Below are positions 24,893-36,189 of a stretch of 64,000 nucleotides of DNA, piece after piece. A program made the position numbers and the translations under genes. How positions within the stretch are numbered: position 1 is the stretch's first letter; each line of letters starts with the position of its first letter. Source of the stretch: Gerris lacustris. Its lineage: Eukaryota > Arthropoda > Insecta > Hemiptera > Gerridae. The DNA is taken from assembly GCA_951217055.1 (NCBI GenBank), contig OX578283.1, forward strand, positions 63,952,228 through 64,016,227, in the 5' to 3' direction. Below the pieces are notes generated by a model. It was not told the DNA's origin, searched no databases, and was given only the letters and a program-made list of their open reading frames with translations.

Positions 24893-25714
24893 AGATTGGT
24901 GTGGCACATAGCTTCCTCGTATCCTATCACGTATACTTTATTGATTTTATGCTTTTAGAAGCCATTATTGTCTTATTAGTTTAATTGTTTCCCCCGTTTT
25001 TTTAATCTGTCAAAATTGTTTTGATTTTATACATGAATTCATGTATCAATTTAGCAAAAGTTAAAGGTCGCTGAAAACGGTTAAAATTAATCTGGGGCTA
25101 TAATATGATGGTTACTTCCGATAAACTTTAAATGTTTCATACCAATCAGTTAAGTAATTTAGAAGCTATAGCTGTAAATAAATGATGTATGTTTGTGCGC
25201 ATGTTGAAGAGAAAAAAAATACCCCCGTTTTTTTTTTAATCTGTCAAAATTGTTTTGAGTTTATTCACGAATTAAAGTATCAATTTAGCAAAAGTTAAAG
25301 AGCGCATATGGTTCATATTAATCCGGGGCTATCTGCGGGTAACTCTTGATAAACTATAAAAGTTTCATTCAAATCGAATAAGTACTTTTGAAGCTATTAG
25401 TGTAAATAAATGTATGTTTGTGCGCATGAGGAAGAGCAACAAATAGGCGCAGAAGGTTGAAACTTATATGGGACCAACAATGAGCTAATTATGACCTACC
25501 ATACAAATTTCATTAAAATCGCACGGGCAGTTTTTAAGATATGTTGGTTACCAAAAATTGTGCGACAGACCGACAGACAGACACGGAACCAAAAATGTTT
25601 CCTGATGTCTGAAATGGATTTCCGTCTTGGAATTTTTGAAATTGGAGACATAAATATTTTTCGTTCTTCAAAGATCACATAGCTTCGGTTACCTTTGGTA
25701 AGCTCGGAAGCAAA
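24893..25714 (+). mobile_element. Family A copy with internal duplication
   Basis: Starts AGACAGCAGATTGGTGTGGC and ends in the hairpin region CTTCGGTTACCTTTGGTAAG with CTCGGAAGC. The segment CCCCGTTTTTTTAATCTGTC to about GTTTGTGCGCATG is present twice (24990-25205 and 25222-25430), so this copy is about 220 bp longer than the others. Overlapping small ORFs on both strands are repeat by-products. Confidence 0.8.
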
Positions 25715-26203
25715 ATAGTGTAACTCCACTTACAGGAAGAGGAAGGTAATTATTCGTACAGAAATAATAAAGTTTATTTTTTAAAAAAAGATAAATTACC
25801 AGTATAATATTAATTTAATTATAAAACAATAGTTGGGCGTTAGAAAAAAAGCTACAATAATTCAATCTATAAAAAGGCATGAGTATTGATGCATTTTGAA
25901 ATATTACAAATTAACATACACGCAAATAAAAAACATACAAATACAAACATAAGTTATGAATATGTAAAATTTTATTCCTTTGATTTATTTATTTTTAAAA
26001 ATAATCAGTTTAAGATACTTGCATACTTGCAGTACTACTTGCAGTAGCTATTTTAACTACATCGATGTAGATCAACTTAAAACTTGCATCGCTCATTTTC
26101 AAAGCGGTCTCAAGGTCTAAACAATTTAAAATTGTGCAATTATATTAAAACAAGACCACTCTTACAGTGTTACGGATTTAAGAGGCTGCGATTTTAAATA
26201 TTG

Positions 26204-26315
<112 letters not shown>

Positions 26316-26629
26316 ACATCAGATCATTTATTATTTTAATATTTTAGAGATATAAAACAAATTAAAAGTTTTCATTTGTTTTTCGTCTCAATTTTTATTG
26401 ATCATTCGAAGATCAGTGATGACAACATAAAGAAAATATTATTATTTAAACCTTGTTTATGATACTAGTGTCATAATAAATTAATAAAATTAAAAGATTT
26501 TACATACATAAAAATAGAGATTTGTATTCGCACGTCTGTTTACTGTCTTTAATATTTTTATGTATGATCATAAAACACATTTTAAAATAAAATATCAATA
26601 TTATTATAAACCAACATTTTATAACTAGA

Positions 26630-26635
<6 letters not shown>

Positions 26636-26714
<79 letters not shown>
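26636..26714. repeat. (TA)n microsatellite
   Basis: About 79 bp of TA. Confidence 0.97.
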
Positions 26715-26715
<1 letters not shown>

Positions 26716-26943
26716 CATTTATTTATAACTAGTTATTAAAAGTGAGGTTACAAAATTGATATTTTTATTAAGTGTTTTATAACTTTTTAATAAAAATATT
26801 TAAAACAAGAAATAATTATTACATCTTTTTCTATTTTTTAAAACTCCCAAATTATGAATAATTTATATTACAAGATACCTTAACATTTAAATAATAATAA
26901 TAAATGGTAGTTGTTTTTATGTTCTTTAAGTTTGTAAAAATCA

Positions 26944-26970
26944 ATATATATATATATATATATATATATA
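26944..26970. repeat. (TA)n microsatellite
   Basis: 27 bp of AT. Third TA tract within 800 bp. Confidence 0.93.
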
Positions 26971-27728
26971 ATCAATTAATAGCTCTGTAGGATAACGCTG
27001 TATAAACAATATACGGTATATAAATCAATAAGTAATATTGTTTTAATTTTTCTAGTTATTTCTTATTTGTTCTTTTTATAATTGGATTAATAAATAAATA
27101 TATAAGGAAGAGGTGGGAAAAGTTTTCCAATATTTGCATTAAGTTATTAAAATGAGGTCACACGTATTAGATTTGAATTTGTAATTTATAGATATTTACA
27201 TTTTTTAAATTTAAATATTGTAATAAAGAAGTCAAATATTATAATTAAAACAATATGAAATGCTTATTTTAAATTAATTTATTCGTAATGAAGCAATATA
27301 AGTATACTATCCAATATAGTTTAAGATTAAGCTATTGGACGATGTGTAATGTTACCTTTTAAAGAAAATTGAAAAAGTTGTAGGACGTACGTTTGTGATC
27401 GCGTCTAGATTTAGTTACCAAAGGACATAATATATACCTATTGATAAGCGATTACAACTGAGACTTACCGATGCAACCTATTTATGCATTAGCGAACCTA
27501 CATAATAGCGAGTCTTATTTCATCGCGATACTGGCAGTGGAATACAACGCTATCGAAAACAGTATTTCTTTAGGTTGTTACTCCTCTATGGTTTTTTTAG
27601 AATATAAATGACTGACTAAATAAATAGCTGTTAAGACAAAGGGATGCTTAGTCCATGTACTTTAGGACAAAGCAATATCACAGGACAAAGGAATAACACA
27701 CTTCTGTTTTTGTATGGGGAGTAACAGT

Positions 27729-27736
27729 CTGAAGAG
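27729..27736. repeat. 8-bp target site duplication, left
   Basis: CTGAAGAG directly precedes the hAT-like terminus and is repeated exactly at 28713-28720. Removing one copy plus the element restores a family E spacer. Confidence 0.9.
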
Positions 27737-28712
27737 CAGTGGCGGATTAAGGGTGTCATCTAGGGGGTGGCGATCTGCCCCTCCAAGGGGTTTCGGAAGC
27801 ATGGAAAGCCCTAAGGAAAGGGGGGGGGGGAGTTCTCAGGATTCCTCCCCCCCACGACTGTAGTTAAATATCTTAACCGTAAGTCATAGGTGTCGTTAGC
27901 AGTTAATTATTGTAGGGTGCATATAGCGGGGGGTCCGGGGGTCCTCCCCCGGAAAAATTTGAAAATATGACCTCTCAAAACAGCGCTTAAATGCATTTCT
28001 GAGGTAAAATTTGATTTTAATACTTAGTCACAAAAGGGTAATTTTTGGCTCGATTATATAGTGTAGTTTGTTGGAAAACAAGTATGAACATGGACACAAG
28101 TACATTTTTTAAAAAAAAATATAATATGAACTTAAAAGTATAGTTATTGTAACACAATAAAAGTTGTGCACCTAATCATTCCCTTTGTCTAAAATTCCTA
28201 AAAAAAATTTCGTTCTTGAGAACGAAAATTTATCACAGTTTGTTACCTTCGGTAAGCTCGGAAGCTAAAGGGGGATTTTTAATATTTTCGTTTTATACAT
28301 CTACGAGCCGTTAAGCCCATGACAACGGACCTAATTTTATATTTAGAAAAAAATAGTTAAATTAAGTAAATCAATTTAGATAAGTTATTATATCTATTTG
28401 AAGACCATCGAATCAAAGCAAATACTCGTACTTTTCGACCCGAAATGTGTTTTCGGGAGACAAGTTCGGGATTTAAAGTCCAAGAACGGGACAACTCCGG
28501 GACACCTGGCGACGTCAGAAGTATATTGTTGGGGGGGAGGGGGGAGGATATATTGCGGGGCCGGGGGTCCTCCCTCGGAAAATTTTGAAAATATTACCTC
28601 TCAAAACAGCGCTTTTATGCATTTCTGATATGAAATTTGGTAGTCGTTGGAAAAAAGTATAATCAAGGGGGGGGCGGTGGCCACCCCCGCCCCCCCCTTT
28701 AATCCGCCACTG
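27737..28712. mobile_element. hAT-like non-autonomous element, 976 bp
   Basis: Left end CAGTGGCGGATTAAGGG; right end CCTTTAATCCGCCACTG, which is its inverted repeat. Perfect 8-bp duplications CTGAAGAG flank it. Terminal CAG/CTG with an 8-bp target duplication is the hAT superfamily signature (established knowledge). Inside are long G and C runs and a direct repeat of about 90 bp (27921-28015 and 28548-28642, containing TCTCAAAACAGCGCTT and ATGCATTTCTGA). A family A 3' fragment lies at 28205-28268. No transposase is present. ORFs of 72-76 codons over the right half are glycine/proline-rich translations of the G/C runs. Confidence 0.9.
28205..28268 (+). mobile_element. Family A 3' end fragment inside hAT-like element
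   Basis: TTTCGTTCTTGAGAACGAAA followed by GTTACCTTCGGTAAGCTCGG and AAGC is the family A terminus, here without the rest of the element. It shows that the 3' end module can occur alone. Confidence 0.65.
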
Positions 28713-28720
28713 CTGAAGAG
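28713..28720. repeat. 8-bp target site duplication, right
   Basis: CTGAAGAG, identical to 27729-27736. Confidence 0.9.
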
Positions 28721-29209
28721 GAATATTCTGCACTCCTTCATTAGATTGTTACTCCCCTATGTTTTTCTTAGAATATAAATTATTATGACTAAATAAATAG
28801 CTATTAAGACAAAGGGATGTTTAGTCCCTTGTACTTAGGGACAAAGAAATATCACACTTCTGTATTTATAGAGAGAGTAACAGCCTAAAGAAGAACGTTC
28901 GTTAGATTGTTACTCCCCTATTTTTTCATATTGAATATAAATGACAGGCTAAATAAATAACTATCAAGATAAAGGGATGCTTAGTCCAATGTACTTTGGG
29001 ACAAAGAAATATCAAACTTCTTTTTTTATAAGGACAGTAACAGTCTAAAGAAGAATATTCCTTATACCTTCTTTAGATTGTTACTCCCCTCTGTTTTCTT
29101 TATAAGAGAAGTAACAATCTAAAGAAGAACATTCTGTACACCTTCTTTAGATTGTTTCTCCCCTCTGTTTTCTTTATAAGGGGAGTAACAATCTAAAGAA
29201 GTGCCTCGA

Positions 29210-29665
29210 AAACTATTTGTACAAAAGTAAGAGGACGAAAAGAGTTTAGCCATTAAAATATCAAGTAAATAATCATAGAACTAAATTATTTTCTGTGATA
29301 AAATAAATCTGTTTTTGAAACTTATATTTCGAAATTAGTAACTAGAGAAGAGGATAAAAAAAAAATCACTAGTTTGCTGATTACAATAATTTGTTACGTT
29401 AAGGGTTAACAAACTTGAGAAATGCACTCTCCCCTACTCTAGGCCAGTATATGAAGCTAATGCAACTTAAAGTTTAAAACCAAAAAAGCAGTAAAAAGCT
29501 AAACTGGATACTCAAGATGAGGAATGGAGTGCTTTTATTAGTCTTATTACCCTGACTGGTTTCACGGTGTCATTATACCTCATTTCAAATACCCCAACAC
29601 AAGTTATTTCTTTACAGATAAACAAAACAAAAAATAAACATTGACAACTAATCTTTTTTTTTAAG

Positions 29666-29696
<31 letters not shown>

Positions 29697-30395
29697 GAAG
29701 CCAGAGGAGAAAGGTAATTTTCGAACAAAATGACCAATTTTAACATTATAACTCTTGAATTTTTTTTTTTTTCGAAAAGATAAATGTGATATGGAAAGAG
29801 TGTTAATAAAAAAATTTTTTTTTTTTTTTTCTAAAATCTTCTTTAAGTGATCATTAAAAAGAACACGAATTCTTTTACAAAACTTAAATAAAGAATAAAA
29901 AGGGAAATTTATAGTTTAATAAAAACAAAAAAAAACTAGAATTAAAAGGTGTATTTTTATTTAAAATTAATAAGATTAAAAAATCAATTAGATTGAAAGA
30001 TAAATTAAAGTAGCAATATGTCTGTCAATATTGGTTCTTTAAACTGCACAGTAGAAGTTCTAATGGAATATAATATTATTACGCTAATTTCTTATGTTAT
30101 GCAAATTTACAGCAAAAAAAAAAAACTTAAAGGAAAGAGATTTATGGACCAAAAGATACAATTAATAATAACAACATAAAAAGGAGGTACAAATTTCACC
30201 TAAATCAATGTCAAATCTTCTTCTATAATGAATTATAATAACCAAGATAGGTGGTAGATTTCCAATTTCTCAGTAATACTTGTTGAAAAGTTGGCTAAGA
30301 GGTGAAAAAGGTTTAGACATTGCAAATGCAGCACAAATTTACTTTTACAGAATTAACCATGAATTCTAATAAATTAACTTATGCCAGAATCAAAT
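29210..30395. other. AT-rich DNA with poly(A), no gene seen
   Basis: Contains an A29 run (29666-29694) and several T/A runs. No ORF or repeat of note. Confidence 0.45.
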
Positions 30396-30403
30396 CAACA
30401 GTT

Positions 30404-31125
30404 CAAGTGTGTGCTGGTCAGCACACAGCGAGGGTCCGTAGGCAACCCTGTATAGTTTAAGTAGTACCCTATTTATGGTGTTTTTTAAAATGCTAAAAAG
30501 CTTACTTTGAACTATCCTATGGGTCTGATATTTTCAAAACACACAAACAAACTTCTGATAAAGTATTGTTTTGCCACTGAACCGGACTACAACCATATAA
30601 ATACATCGAAAAGACCATAGGTATAAAAAAAACGTATGTTGTCAATAAAAAATAAAATAATTTTTTTTTCGAAATTTCCAAAAAGTGGTTTCTTTACCTT
30701 TGGTCGAAGAATGTTCAGGAAATTTTTCAGATTTTTTGCACTTCACATAAGCGAGATAGAAGGGGGGGGGGGCACGTTTCACACCCACTTCAAACTTGCC
30801 TACGCTCGCCCTATCACAGTTATAACCAAAGAATTATATATTTTTGTAATCAGCTCGACGTACCCTTTCATATGATACCCCTCCCGCTGTCGAAAAAAAA
30901 AAAAATAAAAAAATTTTTAGCCTTAAGTTTTTTTACCCTAATTTTTTTGAAAAATATTTTTTTTAAGTCGCTATATTTTTAAAATATGTGGGCAAGTACA
31001 AGACACATACATGCCAAATGTCAAAATGATCGGACGAAAGGTGTAACCGTGAGAGCAGGCGACAGGACGGACGGACAGACACACGCAGGAAAATATAAAG
31101 GTCCTTGGTTTTGCCTACGGACCCT
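30404..31125 (+). mobile_element. Family D element, copy 2
   Basis: Starts at the perfect palindrome GTGTGCTGGTCAGCACAC (30409-30426, 7-bp stem), followed by AGGGTCCGTAGGCAA (30431-30445). The exact inverse TTGCCTACGGACCCT ends it (31111-31125). The body aligns with copy 1 (CTACTTTGAACTATCC blocks, G10 run at 30763, AATCAGCTCGACGTACCCTT, GATCGGACGAAAGGTGTAAC, ACGGACAGACACAC). It has about 70 bp more than copy 1 near 30890-31010. Non-autonomous; no conserved protein. Confidence 0.8.
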
Positions 31126-31655
31126 AATATCCTCACTTAAAAAAAAGCTGCTTGGAGTCTAATTTCATTTGTTGGTACCAACATATTGCTATGAATCTTT
31201 GCACTCCACAATGAAGTTCATGAAGTCAAAATATCCTTCTCAGTTGACTATTCATTATCTAACAGAATTGCTGCAGACGTATTTAACAAATTTACGATCT
31301 ATTTCTGATTTGACTGAAGTTCTCCACTCAACGTTTATTTTATTTTAATTATTAAAATTTTGAAATAATTATTTGCATTGTCTCTCTCTTAATTGCATTT
31401 TCTTTTATGTGTAGGTACTTTACAATAGCACTTGAAACTTATGTAGAATATGCAAATAATATATTACAAATTTTGAAATAATTACTTGCATTGTCTCTCT
31501 TTTAATTGTATTTTCTTTGTGTGTGGTACTTTACATGGCACTTGAAACTTATGTAGAATATGCAAATATATTAATTAAATTAAATTTTAATTTGTGTATT
31601 TAATACTGTGTAATTATAGTGTGGCTCTATAATACATAAAAAACCGGAATGTGGC

Positions 31656-31848
31656 TCTCACTGACCTCATGCTGTATTGACCTCATGTCACTCTCATTGA
31701 CCTCATGTCACTCTTATTGACCTCATGTCACTCTCATTGACCTCATGTCACTCTCATTGACCTCATGTCACTCCCATTGATCTCATGTCACTCTCATTGA
31801 CCTCATGTCACTCTCATTGACCTCATGTCACTCTCATTGACCTCATGT
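31656..31848. repeat. 20-bp minisatellite (CATTGACCTCATGTCACTCT)
   Basis: About nine 20-bp units with scattered single-base changes. Flanked by TGTGGCTCTATAATACATAA and GTGTAAATTGGTTTTCCCGA; the left flank reads like a decayed retroelement 3' tail, which is only an impression. Confidence 0.95.
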
Positions 31849-32105
31849 GTAAATTGGTTTTCCCGACCTCTGGTATAGTATATACAATTACGGTACTAGA
31901 CTATATTAAACTTACATTCTTCTATAATCTATGCATTCCTCTATTATTTTTTTTTTTTTTAAAGTGAGGAGATTTTAAATTTTTTTTTTAATCGAATCAT
32001 GGATCGAATAGACGTTAGCATCTGTTTTTTATTTAAACCCTTATTGACCATGTCAAATATTGTTTGGAAAATTGTACATCTCCATCAATGTTTTAAACAT
32101 TTAAA

Positions 32106-32301
32106 CCATACAATAGATTCATACAATAGATTCATACACTAGATTCATACAATAGATTCATACAATAGATTCATACAATAGATTCATACAATAGATTCAT
32201 ACATTAGATTCATACACTAGATTCATACAATAGATTCATACAATAGATTCATACAATAGATTCATACAATAGATTCATACAATAGATTCATACAATAGAT
32301 T
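32106..32301. repeat. 13-bp minisatellite (ATTCATACAATAG)
   Basis: About 15 units of 13 bp; some read ATTCATACACTAG or ATTCATACATTAG. Non-coding. Confidence 0.96.
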
Positions 32302-32924
32302 TTGTCATATATTTACTCGTACTCACAATAACTTAATAATTAGAAGCAGTAATCTTGAGTAGATTATAGCAACGAGATTTAATACAAAATTCTTGGTTGT
32401 TAAAATAACACTATTAGGTATTTAGAAATAGTATTCCGTAGTAATCATTAGACACTGGAATGCTGAGGCGGTCCTGGTCCCTGAAATATAATATGAAATA
32501 AATGAGATGAAAGACTTCAACCTACTAAATATGGTTTTAAGTTTTCGACATCAGTGTCCAACAGCCATTCAATCATAGAAACAGATAAAAGATCGCTTAA
32601 GATTATGAGAATTCTTCATGAAATTGTTGATGGATAATGTCACCAACCAACAGCGTGGATAATTTTTAGTCTTCACTGTTCTTCAAGAAAATGAAGAACG
32701 ACATCACCATTATTTTGTTGTCCTTTGATGCATCAGACCATATCAAATGATGGGACAGTTCACTCAATGTTTATGATTTTTAAGATGCGACTTATCTTAG
32801 AATTAGGTGACCATGTAATCAGTTATGACCACCAAAAAGTATAGTTTCATAATGGTTGATGTTTAGGTACAGAAAGGTGTACTTTTTTACTACAATAGAC
32901 GAAAAGCTACGTAGAATTCGACTA

Positions 32925-33360
32925 CCTCCAGGGAGAAGTATTCGAACATGGCAGAGACTGGCATCTACTTCTCCCAGGAGATAGTCGAACATGGGAGAGA
33001 ATGCCATCTACTTCTCCCAGGAGATAGTCGAAAATGGCAGAGAATGCCATCTATTTCTCCCAGGAGATAGTCGAACATGGCAGAGAATGCCATCTACTTC
33101 TCCCAGGAGATAGTCGAACATGGCAGAGAATGCCATCTACTTCTCCCAGGAGGTAGCCGAACAAGGAAGAGAATTCCATCTACTGCCATCTACATTTCCC
33201 AGGAGGTAGTCGAACAAGGAAGATAATGCCATCTACCTTTCCCGGAGATAGTCGAACATGGCAGAGAATGCCATATACTTCTCCCAGGAGGTAGTCGAAC
33301 AAGGAAGAGAATGCCACCCACTTCTCCCAAGAGATAGTCGACCTTGGCAGAGAATGCCAT
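32925..33360. repeat. 43-bp minisatellite
   Basis: About ten copies of a 43-bp unit containing CTACTTCTCCCAGGAGATAG and TCGAACATGGCAGAGAATGC. CTCCCAGGAG is a palindrome in each unit. 43 is not a multiple of three, so the minus-strand ORFs across it shift phase between units and are not a repeated protein. Confidence 0.95.
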
Positions 33361-33655
33361 CTTTCATAAATTGAAACACAAAATTGTAAGAAGTTCAATT
33401 GTCCAGAAAATTGAAACCTTCTCTTAGATAACGATAAAGTAAAGGGGATCAAAGAATATAAGCCAGATTTAAACTAGTCTTAAGGTAGAAAATTCTTCCA
33501 GGATTTCGAAAGACAATCTAAAAGATCAAAATAACTACAGTTTTATTTTGATAAGGAATTAAATGCACATCAATAAGGTAATCAGAATAGAATTTCTGAC
33601 AATCGAATCAAACGTGAAATGCCAAGAAACATTTTGAAAAAACACATTATCAAGA

Positions 33656-33820
33656 ATGTCAGAATGCACCGAAGAGCAAAAGGATGATTCGAAAGTTGTT
33701 CACATTGAATGTTATGCTATCGGTGGCTGGGCTACCAAGTACAGTGACCCAGGATTCCGTCTTCCTTCAGTCCAAGACTATATTATGAGGTTTTTTTATT
33801 TTTTTCTTAAACATTATTAG
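33656..33820 (+). CDS. 54-codon ORF with coding-like composition, unknown family
   Basis: From the ATG at 33656 the frame reads MSECTEEQKDDSKVVHIECY, then AIGGWATKYSDPGFRLPSVQ, then DYIMRFFYFFLKHY and TAG. The first 45 residues use a balanced set of residues and GC-richer codons than the flanks. After ATGAGG the sequence becomes T-rich (GTTTTTTTATTTTTTTC), so the frame may really leave coding DNA there, as a first exon or a broken piece would. No domain is recognised. A paralogous-looking motif (GACCCAGGATTTCATCCTGC) recurs at about 33889. It could be an exon, a transposon ORF remnant or chance. Confidence 0.35.
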   Translation: MSECTEEQKDDSKVVHIECYAIGGWATKYSDPGFRLPSVQDYIMRFFYFFLKHY

Positions 33821-34010
33821 AGTAAGGACTCGCTAGCGCAAAGGGGAAGGAAGAAGCATTAGAGACCCTAATCTTTTTCTCATTACCCGACCCAGGATTT
33901 CATCCTGCCGCAGTGGTTTCTCCTTTCAGGAATTACCGCTTCTTCTCCTACCACATCCTCACCGACTAGCACCTTAATTACGTAGAAAAATCCTTCCGTG
34001 GAAACACCAC
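33821..34010 (+). other. GC-richer stretch downstream of the 54-codon ORF
   Basis: ACCCGACCCAGGATTTCATC resembles AGTGACCCAGGATTCCGTCT in the upstream ORF. Short open frames run to stops at 33950-34000 (one reads YPTQDFILPQWFLLSGIT). This may be part of the same unknown locus. No gene is claimed. Confidence 0.25.
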
Positions 34011-34917
34011 ACAAAAAATAGTAAAATGTTATTATTTATGTTCCTTTTCTTCATCTTCTTTTCCAACAAAAAAGAATATACTTACTATACAATCTAAAAG
34101 TGTCGTCGGCCTATTTCCATTTAGAGACAATTTCCAAAAGAATATAGTAATGTGGAAATTAGTCGACGGGGAATTCTTTCATTTTGAAAAATACTCGATT
34201 ATAACTATTATCTTCCCCCTTTTTTTTATAAAGACGAAAAGGAAAAATTACTGTACAAACAATTACTTCTCAAACTTGAAGGCCATTCGCAAGTCAATCA
34301 TCACATCATCTTCTCAAGAACGACACCAGAAGTCATTCTAAAGCCAAATTATGATTAGCAACGTCGAGTCTTTAAACTACAGTTTACAGATACCTCAAAT
34401 ATTTGTACAAGAGTTGAACAGGAAATGAGCAAAACAGATTTAATTTTTTTTAAAATCCTATTTATTGGACAAGAAACTTTTATTTGTACTTCAAAACTAT
34501 AACAATAGGAACCAACAAGAACAACATTATCCTACATCAAAATAATAATTAAAGAAAATGTCCATCTAACAAAGAACGTATAAATGTTGAACGAATGAAA
34601 AGTTTCTCTAATAATACAATGAAAGGTGCAAAACCATCTCTTCATGTTTCTATTCCGTTGCATAGTTACACAAATTAATATATTTTTGTCCTCAACAACG
34701 TATGATGTAAAACTAAGGGCCTACAAGACGGCTGGTATTAAGAAATATTATTTTTAAAAAATATTCTAATTCATAAAGAAAATTGTGGATACTCCTTATA
34801 AAACTCAATTATTTCTGCAGGTTAAGTATTTGTTACATATTTCAAAGATCTTAAATTGTGATAAAAAGTTTAAAAATACTGATTTTATGAAGATTTATTT
34901 TAATGATTAAAGACTGC

Positions 34918-35450
34918 TTATAGTCCAGGAGATAGCGTGCAAAAAAGTGTCTGACAAGCTAGAATTTTGTGAATTGGTACATCTGTCTTTTAAGAATATG
35001 TGGTTGGCTAATTTCGTCTGCAGGACATAGCTTTGCAATAGTCATTTGAAAAATACAAACCAGTGGAGAGAGGCCTCCTGCCACTAATGGTGGACAATGT
35101 GATTTTCATGATCCTGAGTACAAAATTAGTTAGTAGAGCGAAAATTTGATGTTAGTTGCCACTTGATATAATTTAAAAACAAACCTATCAAGGGACAAAC
35201 TAAAATCAACTTGATTTTCGGCCTACAAACTATTTTTGTAAGCAGGATCATGAAAATCACATTGGCCACCATAAAGAGCGGGACATGGCCGCTCTTCACT
35301 TGTTTTCAAATGCCTATTGCCAAGCTATGTCCTGCAGACGAACTTAGCCGACCGCATATTCTTAAAAGGCTCCAAAAGATTTACTTGTACACAAAATTCT
35401 AGCTTTATGTTAGTCAGACACTTTTTTGAACGCTATCTCCTGGACTATTA
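34918..35450. mobile_element. 527-bp long-inverted-repeat element with TTA duplications
   Basis: TAGTCCAGGAGATAGCGTGC starts the element at 34921. The inverse CGCTATCTCCTGGACTA ends it at 35447. The arms extend inward for about 200 bp with lower similarity (GTGTCTGAC, TTTTAAGAATATG, CTGCAGGACATAGCT, GTGATTTTCATGATCCTG). TTA at 34918-34920 and 35448-35450 are the apparent target duplication. A 3-bp TWA duplication fits PIF/Harbinger-type mobility; a Tc1/mariner-type TA site cannot be excluded. The 63-codon ORF in the right arm is not a recognised protein. Confidence 0.75.
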
Positions 35451-35528
35451 TATTAACTCCCATGCAGACTCTACGAGTTCATTTCGACTCTAGGAGATCT
35501 ATAATCTTCTGCTGATGCCAAGGGTTTA

Positions 35529-36182
35529 GTAATGAGTGTTACTGATAAGAGTTGGCAGGATTAGAGGGTGAGTATGAAAGAAAGAAGGAGGGATTAGGGT
35601 TTGTTTATGTTAAGAAGACATTTAACTCAGTAATTAACGACTTTTTGGATTGATAGCACTTTATTCTTCTCTACAATTAATATTTCACTAAAAAAAAATT
35701 GGTGAATATTTTTATCCATTGTAATGAGTGTTACTGGCATTTTTTGTAGTTGTAATCAACATTTATTTATGTTATTAATATGATTTTTTTTATATTAGTT
35801 ATTAATTAATATAATCAGTACACATTAAATTGGATTAAGAAACATAGTTTCTGAGGAAAGATTTTTTTAAAGTTAAAAATGTAATGAGTGTTACCTGTAA
35901 TGAGTGTTACTATACTGTTTGTTCTACAATACTGTATATTTTAAAACTTTAAAAAAAAAAATGATTGAGTTTAATGTTTTGGATGATGGAAACATTAAAA
36001 GATAATAAATGTAATACTCATTACTTTTTTTAAAAAATTGTAAATATTTTAGGTCTAAAAAATATTTCTACTGGGATGGAAGAGAATATTTACGTTGTAT
36101 ATATACAATTTAGTATCGTTTCATAAAAACAGAGAAATAAAATCTAAAAAAATACAGTTTTTATGATAGTAACACTCATTAT
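35529..36182. repeat. Clustered palindrome-like motif GTAATGAGTGTTAC
   Basis: The 14-mer GTAATGAGTGTTAC occurs exactly at 35529, 35721, 35881 and 35897. It is inverted with one change at 36011 (GTAATACTCATTAC), and inverted again at 36169. The motif's ends GTAA/TTAC are themselves inverted. Spacing is irregular apart from the 16-bp pair. Nothing else in this 650 bp is repeated, so it is not a tandem array. No gene is nearby. Confidence 0.7.
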
Positions 36183-36189
36183 GACAAAA

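Larger units (their letters stand above)
27567..29208 (+). mobile_element. Family E: tandem foldback units (TTTAGATTGTTACTCCCC)
   Basis: An array of units that each start near TTTAGATTGTTACTCCCC and end near GGGGAGTAACAATCTAAAG. Three long units (about 180 bp without the hAT insertion; starts near 27570, 28740 and 28902) carry TAAATGAC..GACTAAATAAATA, AGACAAAGGGATGCTTAGTC and GGGACAAAGAAATATCACAC. Two short units (29077-29141 and 29150-29208) are bare hairpins with only CTCTGTTTTCTTTATAAG in the loop. The first unit is split by a hAT-like element at 27737-28712. The array is non-coding and can fold on itself repeatedly. Confidence 0.82.

Noticed and set aside
28398..28733. Glycine/proline-rich proteins on opposite strands
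   Set aside because: They are translations of G and C runs in the right half of the hAT-like element, crossing its terminus.
31140..31655. Possible retroelement 3' end before the 20-bp array
   Set aside because: Only a general impression (TGTGGCTCT, short duplicated block TTTTGAAATAATTATTTGCA / TTTTGAAATAATTACTTGCA near 31360 and 31475); no reverse transcriptase or defined tail.
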